Below are positions 1 through 7,533 of a DNA stretch of 64,000 bases, in pieces (positions within the stretch are counted from its first letter, which is position 1; each line of letters opens with the position of its first letter). The translations under genes and the position numbers were made by a program. This stretch comes from UBA6898 sp964463135 (GTDB lineage Bacteria > Nitrospirota > Thermodesulfovibrionia > Thermodesulfovibrionales > UBA6898), in the NCBI GenBank assembly GCA_964463135.1, contig CAYXBA010000015.1, positions 1 through 64,000 of the forward strand, written 5' to 3'. The notes below the pieces were generated by a model that had not been told where the DNA came from, searched no databases, and saw only the letters and a list, made by a program, of their open reading frames with translations.

Positions 1-13
1 AAATAACCTCCGT

Positions 14-55
14 GCCGGGATAGCTCAGTTGGTAGAGCAACTGATTCGTAATCAG
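14..55 (+). tRNA. 5' half of tRNA-Thr(CGT), probable attachment-site junction
   Basis: The bases fit the acceptor 5' strand (14-20), D arm (23-38), anticodon stem (40-44 with 52-55) and loop of a tRNA. The anticodon CGT at 47-49 reads as threonine. From base 56 the sequence no longer fits: there is no T arm and no matching 3' acceptor strand. A phage integrase gene begins about 120 bp away, so the natural reading is that phage and host (or attP) sequence meet in or near the anticodon arm. The near-palindromic anticodon arm is a typical tyrosine-recombinase core. The other junction is not in the window. Confidence 0.75.
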
Positions 56-125
56 ATTTTACGCTTTCCGTAACCCCTTGTTATACAACAAATTCAATGA
101 AATCAAGCCCCCATATCTAACGAAA

Positions 126-143
126 CCAGCCAGAAGTGGCTGG
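126..143 (-). terminator. Hairpin downstream of the integrase gene
   Basis: A perfect 7-bp stem (126-132 with 137-143) with a GAAG loop lies just past the integrase stop. On the minus strand it is followed by a short T-containing run (TTTCGTT). It could act as a weak intrinsic terminator or be part of the attachment region. Confidence 0.4.
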
Positions 144-156
144 AAATTCAACTGGT

Positions 157-178
157 TTTGGTCAACCTTTGGTCAACC
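157..178. repeat. Tandem 11-bp direct repeat at the integrase 3' end
   Basis: TTTGGTCAACC occurs twice back to back (157-167 and 168-178). The second copy overlaps the integrase stop codon. Lying between the tRNA fragment and the integrase gene, the pair could be arm-type integrase-binding sites; that role is inferred from position only. Confidence 0.55.
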
Positions 179-1303
179 TTCCAGCATGCCCTTGAAGGCC
201 TCGCCGTCGCGTCCAGGCTTGGCAATATACTTGAAATACCGCTTATAGATCATCTCAATCGAGGTCCCGGTTTGAGCGGCGACCCAGTGAGGATTTTCCC
301 CCGCCATCACCATCATTGTGATTGCAGTGTGCCGGGTCTGGTATGGATTACGGTATTCCAGTTCAGCGGCAGTCAGGATATCACGCCAGGGATGATGCGA
401 GAGCACATCGATTCGAATCAGGTTCCCGCTGCTATTAAGAAACACATACTCCCCGAGCTCGGCAGTCTTCTGTTTCTGGGCCACAAAGGCATCATAAACA
501 CGATCCTGCATCATCACTTCCCGGATCGACGCACGTGTTTTCGGTTGTCCCTCATCCGTGCGTAATCTGGACTCCACGATTTTGAAATGTCGTCGCTCGA
601 GGTCGACACGGGACCATTTCAGCGCTATCTGCTCACCGGGCCGCATGCCTGTAAAAAAAGCGATCACGAAGTATTCCCGCCACCACTCCGGGCAGTGCTC
701 CAGAAACTTTTTGACTTCGGCCAGGCTGAAGGGGTTAATTTCTCTTGGAACAGTCTTGAGCTTTCCAAAGGCAATTTTCTTGTAAGGTGATTTCTCGATA
801 TCTCCCATTTCGACGGCATACCCAAGGCATGCCCTCAGAGGAGCAATGATATGTTTTTGCCTGGGTATGCCCAGCCCCTTGATTGTATCCGCAAATGTCT
901 TCATATCTGACGGCTCGATATCGGCAAGGGACATCTCACCAAAAAAAGGAATAAGGTATAGCTTCCCGATATCCCGGTAATCCTGATACGTTGACAGTTT
1001 GATCTCGTTTTGTTTGCGCTCGGGATCGTATTTATTTTTAAGCCATTGCTTGAAATACTCACCAAACTTCTCCTGACGATGAGTTACCGGCTTCAGAATA
1101 TGCAACTGTTTGCCAGCCGGGAACCAATGACTGTAATCGAAAACCCCTCGCTCGATTTCCTGCTCCATCACCACCATTTGGGCCGACATGACCTTCCTAT
1201 TTTTAGGTGTATCAGCAAGCTTTGTTCCCTCCCGGCAGCGAATTCCCCTGAAATAGAAATCGAACAACAACATCCCGTGTCTGTTCGCTCTGATAGTTCC
1301 CAT
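173..1303 (-). CDS. int: Phage tyrosine recombinase (integrase)
   Basis: This 376-residue site-specific recombinase would integrate and excise the phage DNA at the tRNA-Thr site. The first about 40 residues resemble the small arm-binding domain (DUF3596 type) seen in many phage integrases, followed by a SAM-like core-binding domain at roughly 75-180. The catalytic part shows Arg221 in FFTGMRPGE, Lys255 in the beta hairpin, Arg324-His325 in YQTRHT and the likely nucleophile Tyr356. The usual third histidine (GH motif) is replaced by GT (346-347). It lies directly beside the tRNA fragment and reads toward it, the usual integrase arrangement. It is full length for the family. Confidence 0.93.
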   Translation of the reverse strand: MGTIRANRHGMLLFDFYFRGIRCREGTKLADTPKNRKVMSAQMVVMEQEIERGVFDYSHWFPAGKQLHILKPVTHRQEKFGEYFKQWLKNKYDPERKQNEIKLSTYQDYRDIGKLYLIPFFGEMSLADIEPSDMKTFADTIKGLGIPRQKHIIAPLRACLGYAVEMGDIEKSPYKKIAFGKLKTVPREINPFSLAEVKKFLEHCPEWWREYFVIAFFTGMRPGEQIALKWSRVDLERRHFKIVESRLRTDEGQPKTRASIREVMMQDRVYDAFVAQKQKTAELGEYVFLNSSGNLIRIDVLSHHPWRDILTAAELEYRNPYQTRHTAITMMVMAGENPHWVAAQTGTSIEMIYKRYFKYIAKPGRDGEAFKGMLEG

Positions 1304-1318
1304 AGCTCAGCCTGCCTG

Positions 1319-1603
1319 CTAATGCTGACAAGGAACGATGCACATGAGATTATGAAGTCCGCGCTTTTTAAGCCTGCAGTTTTCAATTAAAATCAGGAAC
1401 TCAAGCGGGTCTGCTCCCATCGCCTTAGCCATTGCCTTGGCATTGTCAACTTCGGGGAGTGCTTCACCGTTGACGATGATCCGGACAAATTCATGCCCCA
1501 TAGGCTGAACCTTATTGATTCGCTTCATGAGTGCGATGTTTGATGTTATCTCGGCCTGCGCCATGTGCTTTTTTATGTAATGATGCATTTCCGGGTATTT
1601 CAT
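1319..1603 (-). CDS. Small XRE-like helix-turn-helix regulator
   Basis: The 94-residue product has a pattern like a Cro/C1 DNA-binding domain: a recognition-helix region, then NGEALPEV and AKAMGADPLEFL, which match the NG..P and A..LG.dp.ef ends of XRE domains. The start at 1603 follows a very strong AAAGGAGG site. It lies between the integrase and a secreted-protein gene, overlapping the latter's end by 4 bp. A role in controlling integrase or excision is plausible but not shown; it could also be an excisionase-type protein. Confidence 0.6.
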   Translation of the reverse strand: MKYPEMHHYIKKHMAQAEITSNIALMKRINKVQPMGHEFVRIIVNGEALPEVDNAKAMAKAMGADPLEFLILIENCRLKKRGLHNLMCIVPCQH

Positions 1604-2130
1604 TTTCTCTTTCCTCCTTTTGTTTTTGGTTTCTCTGGCGGCGGTCCCTGTATCAATAATTGCGTGATACCTCGGGACCGATATACATTCTCTGCCCATA
1701 TCGTGACCGCAACATCTTTGACGTGCACGAACTTCCCGCCAGCGTAAGACTTATCACTCGCCTCAACCACGGGGATCTTCGGATATAGTTCCAGCAACGT
1801 AGCGAAGAGGGGATTGGTGATGTATATTGTCTCACCTTGGTCCCGACGAAATATTCTACCCCATATATCATTGGCGATATCATAATTTCTTACGATAACC
1901 TCAATCTGTTCTTTGGTGCCGGCCGGGTAGCGCGCCAGCTCATCAGATTCCAGAAATAACGAAACTGCCAGCTTCATATCCGCGAGTGCCGGCCCGTAAT
2001 CATTATGCGATATGCCTGTCTCAATATTGATATTCATTTTCTTCAAAGCGACTCCGGCATCTCGCGCCAGATCAGCGCTGGCAACTCCAACCAAAAGGCA
2101 CAGCGATAATAAAACCGTAAAATATTTCAT
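1600..2130 (-). CDS. Secreted or periplasmic protein of the lysogeny module
   Basis: This 176-residue protein begins with a clear signal peptide (MKYFTVLLSLCLLVGVASA, cleavage after about residue 19). The mature part is mostly helical at first, and the tail is Pro/Lys rich (PPPEKPKTKGGKRK). I do not recognise a family. The start at 2130 was chosen because it puts the signal peptide at the N terminus and leaves the receiver gene upstream intact. Exported proteins expressed from lysogeny modules sometimes change the host surface or block superinfection; that is only an analogy here. Confidence 0.6.
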   Translation of the reverse strand: MKYFTVLLSLCLLVGVASADLARDAGVALKKMNINIETGISHNDYGPALADMKLAVSLFLESDELARYPAGTKEQIEVIVRNYDIANDIWGRIFRRDQGETIYITNPLFATLLELYPKIPVVEASDKSYAGGKFVHVKDVAVTIWAENVYRSRGITQLLIQGPPPEKPKTKGGKRK

Positions 2131-2134
2131 GGTC

Positions 2135-2596
2135 TTATATTGTTTGACTAGGATAGTGACACTGGAAATCGACATAGGTAGCGGTATAATCACGCACCAC
2201 TCCCGAGACCGCAGCTATGGGTTCTATTCGGGTTTCGGATGTCTTCAGTGAGGCTGTCTCGATGGCTGTGATTAATTGCTTGATATCACTGGGTTTTCGT
2301 ATAACGTCATGAGCGCCATCGCGCATCAAGGAAACCGCCGTACTCACATTAGCGTATCCCGTCATTATAATTACCTGTGTATTAGGGGATTCAAGTTTAA
2401 TTTCCTTAAGAATGTCATGTCCTGATTTGTTTGGCAATACCACGTCCAGTATTACTATTTTGGTATCGAATTTTTTTATAAAATTCAGTGCGGCTTCACC
2501 GGTATCTACGCAATGAACCTCGTATCCCTCTTGACTGAGTATCTCACGGAAAATCTTACTGCAGCTTTCATCGTCATCGCAAATTAATATAGACAC
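2135..2596 (-). CDS. Stand-alone response-regulator receiver (CheY-like) protein
   Basis: The first 115 or so residues form a complete receiver domain: acidic cluster Asp7-Asp8-Asp9, phosphoacceptor Asp51 in VILDVVLP, Thr79 in IIMTGYAN and Lys101 in IRKPSD. All residues needed for aspartyl phosphorylation are present. No DNA-binding output domain follows, only about 40 residues of unrecognised tail. There is no histidine kinase in the window, so a host kinase would have to supply phosphate. It sits between a small unknown gene and the secreted-protein gene in the lysogeny module, which suggests it may link lysogeny or lysogen physiology to a host two-component signal. Confidence 0.88.
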   Translation of the reverse strand: MSILICDDDESCSKIFREILSQEGYEVHCVDTGEAALNFIKKFDTKIVILDVVLPNKSGHDILKEIKLESPNTQVIIMTGYANVSTAVSLMRDGAHDVIRKPSDIKQLITAIETASLKTSETRIEPIAAVSGVVRDYTATYVDFQCHYPSQTI

Positions 2597-2612
2597 GATC
2601 CACCCTCCCCGG

Positions 2613-2876
2613 TTACATATATTTTGATGCGTTCTCGATAAAACTTAAAAACATTTGCTGTAAACATTCTTTCTTGTGTGAGCACTTGGCATCTCGCCAC
2701 GCCATCCTTGATGCAAGCTGTAATAATTCATCTTCTATGTTCTGCCTGCTGATATCGAGCTCGCCCATGCAAGACGTCTTGCCACGCAACCGGCTGAAGC
2801 GATGAATACTTACAACCTTACCATCTCGCTCTATCAGGCTACGCGAGACGTTTTTTGGCTTTTGGCAGTGGCGCAT
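2613..2876 (-). CDS. Unknown small protein between repressor and receiver
   Basis: The 87-residue product has a basic N terminus, a helical middle (ISRQNIEDELLQLASRMAWRD) and a Cys pair (CSHKKEC). I do not recognise it. The ATG at 2876 overlaps the end of the repressor gene by 38 bp. A TTG at 2909 is also possible but has no better ribosome-binding site. It is probably co-transcribed with the upstream repressor. Confidence 0.45.
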   Translation of the reverse strand: MRHCQKPKNVSRSLIERDGKVVSIHRFSRLRGKTSCMGELDISRQNIEDELLQLASRMAWRDAKCSHKKECLQQMFLSFIENASKYM

Positions 2877-3303
2877 ATTTATCGTGAATCCTTTGTGCTT
2901 TTTCTTCAATGGTCTCTACGCGAGCCGGCTTCGGCAATGCTGTAATATTGCCATTACTACGCGGAGCACCTATAAGGGCCTGAAGCAAGGATATTGCTGT
3001 TGGTCCCTGGCCCTGGACATTAATCTCTCGATATAGATCCAGTAACTCTTTTTCGTTCTTATTGAGGGCGTAAGGGGTGCCTTCTTCAACAAAAAAATCT
3101 ACAGGTCTTGCGTTCAGAGCAATACAGAGCTTTTCGAAATTCTTTTTTGAAACATAGGTATGGGCCTGGACGATCCCGTTGATGTATTGACTCGATACGT
3201 TGATACTGGCGGCGAACTCGTTTTGCTGTAGGTGACGCTCCGCAATCATCCTTCTGAGATTATCCCCAAATATTTTTCGCACATCAACACTCATTGCCCC
3301 CAT
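2839..3303 (-). CDS. XRE-family phage repressor candidate
   Basis: The 154-residue protein carries an N-terminal Cro/C1-type helix-turn-helix at about residues 10-65 (DNLRRMIAERHLQQNEFAAS, then VSSQYINGI). The C-terminal part is not the Ser-Lys peptidase domain of LexA/CI repressors, so RecA-driven self-cleavage is not expected. It is transcribed away from the early operon across a 344-bp divergent control region, the classic place for a lysogeny repressor. The start at 3303 follows AGGGGGTG; an ATG three codons later is an alternative. Confidence 0.8.
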   Translation of the reverse strand: MGAMSVDVRKIFGDNLRRMIAERHLQQNEFAASINVSSQYINGIVQAHTYVSKKNFEKLCIALNARPVDFFVEEGTPYALNKNEKELLDLYREINVQGQGPTAISLLQALIGAPRSNGNITALPKPARVETIEEKAQRIHDKYAPLPKAKKRLA

Positions 3304-3359
3304 AGCTTACACCCCCTAACTTATTGTTTTCAATTACAAAAATAGCGGAATTGGTTCAT

Positions 3360-3374
3360 ATAAGTAATGCTTAT
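3360..3374. promoter_or_regulatory. Short inverted repeat in the divergent control region
   Basis: ATAAG-taatg-CTTAT is a 5-bp inverted repeat just upstream of the rightward promoter and about 60 bp from the repressor start. Its size and position suit a repressor operator, but it is short enough to be chance. Confidence 0.3.
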
Positions 3375-3395
3375 GGTTATATTTTATTTATTAAT

Positions 3396-3425
3396 TTGAC
3401 TATAATCCTGTATTTACTTTATTAT
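3396..3425 (+). promoter_or_regulatory. Predicted sigma70-type promoter of the early operon
   Basis: TTGACT (3396-3401) and TATTAT (3420-3425) each match the consensus at 5 of 6 positions with an 18-bp spacer. This places the start of transcription near 3431-3432, exactly where the first arm of the inverted repeats begins. A perfect TATAAT also occurs at 3401-3406 but lacks a good -35 element. Confidence 0.55.
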
Positions 3426-3431
3426 TTCACA

Positions 3432-3605
3432 TGCCAAACATCACAGATTTTAAACCCATGATCTCGATCTCTCGGTCCCGGCAATCATACTCCCCGTGTG
3501 ATGTTTGGCAAAACACGCCGGGGCCGAGTAACTTCCTGCCTACTTCTCATTTTACTACAAAGATTTCGAATGTCTGTATGAGAAATACTGATAATTTTGT
3601 AGTAA
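3432..3605 (+). ncRNA. Structured 5' leader with two sets of interleaved inverted repeats
   Basis: Four pairs of complementary arms occur in two interleaved sets. Set one: 3432-3444 pairs with 3498-3510 (13 bp, perfect) and 3471-3481 pairs with 3518-3528 (11 bp with one G-U). Set two: 3544-3550 pairs with 3578-3584 (7 bp) and 3552-3561 pairs with 3596-3605 (10 bp, perfect). In each set the order is A-B-A'-B', which is pseudoknot topology in RNA or two mutually exclusive folds. The stretch lies between the predicted start of transcription and the first early gene, whose ribosome-binding site begins at about 3639. It may be an RNA regulator in cis or a small RNA. The repeats could instead be operator sites at DNA level. 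I do not recognise a known RNA family. Confidence 0.55.
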
Positions 3606-3647
3606 GAAATAAACTTTCATGTCAGTGTTTGTCCTACAGGAGGGGCC

Positions 3648-3827
3648 ATGAATAATATTGCATCTGGATACCGTGCCGCAACGATTCACAGCACTATTGG
3701 TCTTAAAATTCACGGACTACGCCAGCAGTGCCAGCCCCACCAGAAGATTGCCGTTATTAACGGCATTCCAACGATAGTCAATAAAACCAGGCTCGATCGT
3801 ATGATCGGGTACATATTCAATAAATAG
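3648..3827 (+). CDS. First early gene, small unknown protein
   Basis: The 59-residue basic protein (starts MNNIASGYRAAT, ends MIGYIFNK) follows a strong AGGAGG site and ends with TAG 8 bp before the next start. It is the first gene behind the early promoter and structured leader, a position often used for antirepressors or regulators. No domain is recognised. Confidence 0.65.
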   Translation: MNNIASGYRAATIHSTIGLKIHGLRQQCQPHQKIAVINGIPTIVNKTRLDRMIGYIFNK

Positions 3828-3835
3828 GAGGAACA

Positions 3836-4093
3836 ATGTCACAGTGGCCGGCGCCGGAAGTTGGACAGACACACAGAGTAAACCTCGATGAGATTCAGGG
3901 CTTTATCGGTATCGTGCAGGGCCTGCATGGATACCATGATATCGTACTGCGGTTTGACACCACAAACAAAGAATGTCTCAATGCCGGAGATGTTGATATC
4001 ACGATACTTTCACTGGGAGAAAAAGTAAAAGCTATTATGACCGACGAAGAACTCGAGCAGCTTCCCGTCGACGAAGAAGAAAGAGCGGCATGA
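3836..4093 (+). CDS. Unknown acidic early protein
   Basis: The 85-residue product starts after AGGAGG with good spacing. The C terminus is strongly acidic (EELEQLPVDEEERAA). The next gene starts within its stop codon (ATGA, 4090-4093), so the two are translationally coupled. No family is recognised. Confidence 0.7.
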   Translation: MSQWPAPEVGQTHRVNLDEIQGFIGIVQGLHGYHDIVLRFDTTNKECLNAGDVDITILSLGEKVKAIMTDEELEQLPVDEEERAA

Positions 4094-4368
4094 ACCAGGA
4101 GAAGACATATGGCAGCATCGAGGAAGTTGCGGCGATGCTGTCTATCACGCCTGAGCAGGTTCATAGCCTCATCAGGCGTGGTGTGTTGCTCAGGGATAGG
4201 CATTTTGTAAGACATGGGCGGGTGGTAGTGTTCTACCTCCCAGAGGTGAGGGCGGCCATGACACCGGAAGATATTAAACGGAAGGCATGGTCGCCCCGGA
4301 GACAGACAGTAAGCGGCTTGCCGGCTATACCGCTGGCGAGACAATCCAAAATCACAGGAGGATATTAA
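4090..4368 (+). CDS. Excisionase-like helix-turn-helix protein
   Basis: The first about 60 of 92 residues (IEEVAAMLSITPEQVHSLI, then VVFYLPEVRAAM) resemble the MerR/excisionase-type winged HTH used by phage Xis proteins and small regulators. The tail is basic. It is coupled to the previous gene by an ATGA overlap and to the next by TAATG. It may be the excisionase or an early regulator; the sequence does not decide. Confidence 0.65.
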   Translation: MNQEKTYGSIEEVAAMLSITPEQVHSLIRRGVLLRDRHFVRHGRVVVFYLPEVRAAMTPEDIKRKAWSPRRQTVSGLPAIPLARQSKITGGY

Positions 4369-4784
4369 TGAAGCAGAAACTCGAAGGATTACTGACTGCC
4401 CTTGAAGATGCGATGACATTGCGTGTCGGCATCGACGAGATGAATGACAGTATAACCAGGATATCATCACTCAAAGAAGCAGCGCATAACGCGAGGAAGG
4501 CGTTGTCTCAGATCGACAAGCAGGCCAAGATATCAGAGGGTCAGATGTATTCTGAAATTCTGGCTGATGCCTCCCTCAAAAACGCAGATGCCCGCAAGAT
4601 CGCGCTTGAGAATGACAAGGCCAATAACGCTGCCTACCAGGACCTGATGTCACAGCGCCAGGAAGCTCTCGATATTATCGCGCAAAAGGAGAGTGCTGTT
4701 GAAACCGAGACCAACCGGTTCAAGGCTCTCTGTATCAGCGCCGAACAGAAAACAGCGGTTATTAACGCGCTGTCATCTATATAA
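4368..4784 (+). CDS. Coiled-coil early protein
   Basis: The 138-residue protein is almost entirely helical and rich in Ala, Glu, Lys and Gln, with long heptad-like stretches, so a coiled coil is likely. The start at 4368 overlaps the previous stop (TAATG) and has AGGAGG 5 bp upstream. No enzyme motif is visible. Its place before a possible ssDNA-binding protein gene suggests a replication or recombination accessory, by position only. Confidence 0.7.
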   Translation: MKQKLEGLLTALEDAMTLRVGIDEMNDSITRISSLKEAAHNARKALSQIDKQAKISEGQMYSEILADASLKNADARKIALENDKANNAAYQDLMSQRQEALDIIAQKESAVETETNRFKALCISAEQKTAVINALSSI

Positions 4785-4804
4785 ACCATCAACCAGGAGG
4801 AAGT

Positions 4805-5737
4805 ATGACATCATTACTTGACCAGAAACCAGGAGCAAAGAAGAAAGCGGTAGATCAGAAAGCCGCTGAAGTTATGGGCGGCGCCCCCGCCGAGACAGCA
4901 CAGAGCGCAGTAGCCGCCGAGGTCCCTGCTTTGGCTCAGCAGTGCCAGCCAGCAGCGGCAGGCCAGCAGATGCCGGCAGTACCGGGAGGTGTGGGCACAC
5001 CTGTATCAGGATCAACGTGCGGCGATGTCTGTCTCAACGAAAACGAAATCAAACTCTCTCTCGTCAAGATCGTTCAGCCGACGTCAAAGGACGGCACCGC
5101 GGGCATGTTCCGGAACGTGGAGACCGGGCAGGAATACGACAAGCTCACCGGCTTCATCCTTGACCGGCAGTCAGGCTTTGTCGACTTCGGACCACAGGAC
5201 TACGAACACCCCTTCATGTGTGCCAGCCGCGACATGATCACCTGCAGATCCATCGAAGGCGAAGACATCGACCCCAGGGCCTGCCCCCGCAATCCCGTGA
5301 CGTGGGACTGGAAGGACAAGAAACCCTCGCGCTGCCGGTTCACATACAACTTCATTTTCAACAGCGAAGAAGATGACGTATTCGTCCTTGCCTTCCATCA
5401 GGCCTCGAGCTATGACGCGATAAAGACCTTCCTGACTCAGATCGCTACCAAGGCCACGGGCCGCAAGGTCATGAACAGCGGCAGGACCCCGGGCAAGTAT
5501 TATCTTTTTCCGGTAACGATCACCCTGAAGGAAGAGAAAAACGATAAAGGCAAGTTCTATGTCGCGCAGTTCGTAATCGGTGACGAAATTATTACCGAGG
5601 CCGACGAGAAATTCCTTGCTGCGAGGGCGCAGACGCTGAGCACGGTCAGCACCATGGATAAGATGCTTGATCATGCCGTCAAGGAAGACATGCCGTCAGG
5701 ACGCATGCCCGGCGACGACGACTGCCCGATCGACTAA
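4805..5737 (+). CDS. Possible single-stranded-DNA-binding protein
   Basis: The 310-residue protein has a flexible Ala/Gln/Pro-rich N-terminal 70 residues, a compact middle domain (about 75-270) with many beta-strand stretches and several Cys (for example CASRDMITC and RACPRNPVTW), and a very acidic end, GDDDCPID. Such tails resemble the protein-binding tip of bacterial and phage SSBs. With coiled-coil and helicase genes on either side, an SSB-like role is reasonable, but no OB-fold signature is certain. The start follows CAGGAGGAAGT. Confidence 0.5.
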   Translation: MTSLLDQKPGAKKKAVDQKAAEVMGGAPAETAQSAVAAEVPALAQQCQPAAAGQQMPAVPGGVGTPVSGSTCGDVCLNENEIKLSLVKIVQPTSKDGTAGMFRNVETGQEYDKLTGFILDRQSGFVDFGPQDYEHPFMCASRDMITCRSIEGEDIDPRACPRNPVTWDWKDKKPSRCRFTYNFIFNSEEDDVFVLAFHQASSYDAIKTFLTQIATKATGRKVMNSGRTPGKYYLFPVTITLKEEKNDKGKFYVAQFVIGDEIITEADEKFLAARAQTLSTVSTMDKMLDHAVKEDMPSGRMPGDDDCPID

Positions 5738-5880
5738 TGAGCGACCTCACGGAAGACACCGGCAGCATTGATGCTACGCCACCGTTTACGGTAGCCCAGC
5801 GGGATTTCTATTGCCTGATGGGCCTGCACGTATACGTTGACGGCTGGTGCTGCTGGTGTCTTCATGCGGAGGACTGCTGA
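5737..5880 (+). CDS. Tiny Cys-rich protein before the helicase
   Basis: This 47-residue frame starts in the previous stop codon (TAATG) and stops 1 bp before the helicase ATG. The end is unusual: GWCCWCLHAEDC, with Cys pairs that could bind metal. The helicase ribosome-binding site (GGAGG) lies within it. The tight packing supports a real gene. Confidence 0.5.
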   Translation: MSDLTEDTGSIDATPPFTVAQRDFYCLMGLHVYVDGWCCWCLHAEDC

Positions 5881-5881
5881 T

Positions 5882-7429
5882 ATGCATATCGCTGATCACT
5901 TCCCGTTCTCAGAGTTCAGGCAGCACCAGAAAGAAACTCTGGACAAAATCGAGACGGCGCTGAAGACGAAAAAGTTTGTGTTGGTTAATGCGCCAACCGG
6001 GAGCGGAAAATCGGTTCTCGCAATTTCGATTGCAAAATACTTCGCCGATACCAATATCCTGACAACACAGCGGAGCCTCCAGGACCAGTATGCGGAAACC
6101 TTCCCGGATCTAGTTGTCATGAAGGGCAAGGGGAATTACCCTTGTGCCGTCGACGAGTCCATGACCTGCGCCAAGGGTCCCTGCAAGACCAATAAATCGC
6201 TTCAATGTGCCGACAAAGAACTGAAATTCCAGGAGTGTCCGTTCTATATCGCAGTAGCTGAGGCTCAGGCAGCTGCGGTTGTGCTGCACAATTTCGCATC
6301 ATTTATGTACCAGACCCGGTACGCGAAGTTATTTGAGCCGAGGGAAGCGCTGATAATTGACGAATGTCATAATGTCGAGCTCATGATAATGGGTTTCGTT
6401 TCTTTCAAGATATACGCCTCAGCCCTTGGCTATGTCATCCCCATGAAAGAGCGCATCGAGGATTATCTCGCCGTCATGGAAGATATCAAGGAGAGCATCA
6501 AGGGTCGGATATCAGCAATCAAAAATACGGCTGCATCAGCCATGACTGACCGGCTACTAAAACACAAACTTACCGAAGAAATCGAGGATCTCGAGAAAAC
6601 CCAACTTAAAATTGACTTCTTTCTGGGCCAGGCCAACGATCTCGACAACTGGGTCTTCAATACAGAGCTCGACGACAACGGCGACCTCAAGTCACTGGAA
6701 ATCAAGCCTGTATTTGTCTCAAGGTTTGCCCGTGAGTTTTTATTCAACTACGGCAATAAAGTTGTATGCATGTCCGCCACGATTGAGCCGGTATCGTTTG
6801 CCAGGAGCCTCGGGATAGATCACAACGATATCACGTACATCGAAGTGCCGTCCACGTTCCCGAAAGAAAACAGGCCGATCTGGCGCTCATATGTCGGCCG
6901 CATCAACAACAAGACCATCGATACCTTGATGCCGGCCATTGTCGAGAAGGTCCGTAAATGCCTCGCTCATTATCCCGACAGCAAGGGCATTATCCATACC
7001 CATACCTACAAGATCTCTAATGCCATTAAAAACGCTATTCCCAGCAACAGACTGATCTTTCACGGCAATGGCTCCGGAGTATCAAGAGAAGAAGCGATTG
7101 AGCGACACATGATGTCACCACATCCAACTGTTCTGGTATCCCCCAGCATGACCGAAGGTCTTGACCTTCAAGGCGAAACCGGGAGGTGGCAGTTGATCTG
7201 TAAGGTGCCCTACGGAATGCTTGGTGATCAGCAGATCGCAACGCGAAGCCGCAAGGACCCGCTGTGGTACCAGTGGTGTGCGGTACTTGCGATATGTCAG
7301 GCATCGGGCCGGGTCGTGCGAAGCGCATCCGACCATGGCGAAACCTATATCATCGACGAGACGTTCGAGCGCCTGTTATCGCATCACCGTAAATTATTCC
7401 CTACATGGTTTTTGGAGGCAATAAGATGA
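5882..7429 (+). CDS. DinG/XPD-type FeS DNA helicase
   Basis: The 515-residue SF2 helicase shows Walker A APTGSGKS (37-44), the DEAH-type box DECH (160-163) and the C-terminal motif QASGRVVRS. Between the first two lie five cysteines (88, 96, 101, 109, 119) in the position of the 4Fe-4S cluster domain of DinG and XPD. It would unwind DNA 5' to 3' with ATP. The start at 5882 was chosen for its GGAGG site and because it follows the 47-residue gene directly. Confidence 0.88.
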   Translation: MHIADHFPFSEFRQHQKETLDKIETALKTKKFVLVNAPTGSGKSVLAISIAKYFADTNILTTQRSLQDQYAETFPDLVVMKGKGNYPCAVDESMTCAKGPCKTNKSLQCADKELKFQECPFYIAVAEAQAAAVVLHNFASFMYQTRYAKLFEPREALIIDECHNVELMIMGFVSFKIYASALGYVIPMKERIEDYLAVMEDIKESIKGRISAIKNTAASAMTDRLLKHKLTEEIEDLEKTQLKIDFFLGQANDLDNWVFNTELDDNGDLKSLEIKPVFVSRFAREFLFNYGNKVVCMSATIEPVSFARSLGIDHNDITYIEVPSTFPKENRPIWRSYVGRINNKTIDTLMPAIVEKVRKCLAHYPDSKGIIHTHTYKISNAIKNAIPSNRLIFHGNGSGVSREEAIERHMMSPHPTVLVSPSMTEGLDLQGETGRWQLICKVPYGMLGDQQIATRSRKDPLWYQWCAVLAICQASGRVVRSASDHGETYIIDETFERLLSHHRKLFPTWFLEAIR

Positions 7430-7533
7430 GTTTTCGCGGCAAGGTCTGGATCACGATGATTGTGTTATCGGCATGTACGCTTGGAAGCTGCTACTGTCTG
7501 GTTTCTGCTCTTTGCCCTTCCATCTTTTTCTGA
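7426..7533 (+). CDS. 35-residue membrane or lipoprotein-like peptide
   Basis: The frame starts in the helicase stop codon (ATGA) behind a good GGAGG site and ends in TGATG with the next gene. The sequence is a hydrophobic helix with LSAC, which resembles a lipobox, then several Cys. It could be a tiny membrane protein or mainly a coupling frame. Function is unknown. Confidence 0.45.
   Translation: MSFRGKVWITMIVLSACTLGSCYCLVSALCPSIFF

Noticed and set aside
14..100. Complete tRNA gene
   Set aside because: No T arm or 3' acceptor strand follows base 55, so only half is present.
3431..3655. A 74-codon plus-strand frame overlapping the structured leader
   Set aside because: It has no ribosome-binding site, is read through the interleaved repeats and overlaps the strong start at 3648. 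A leaderless ATG is possible but unlikely.
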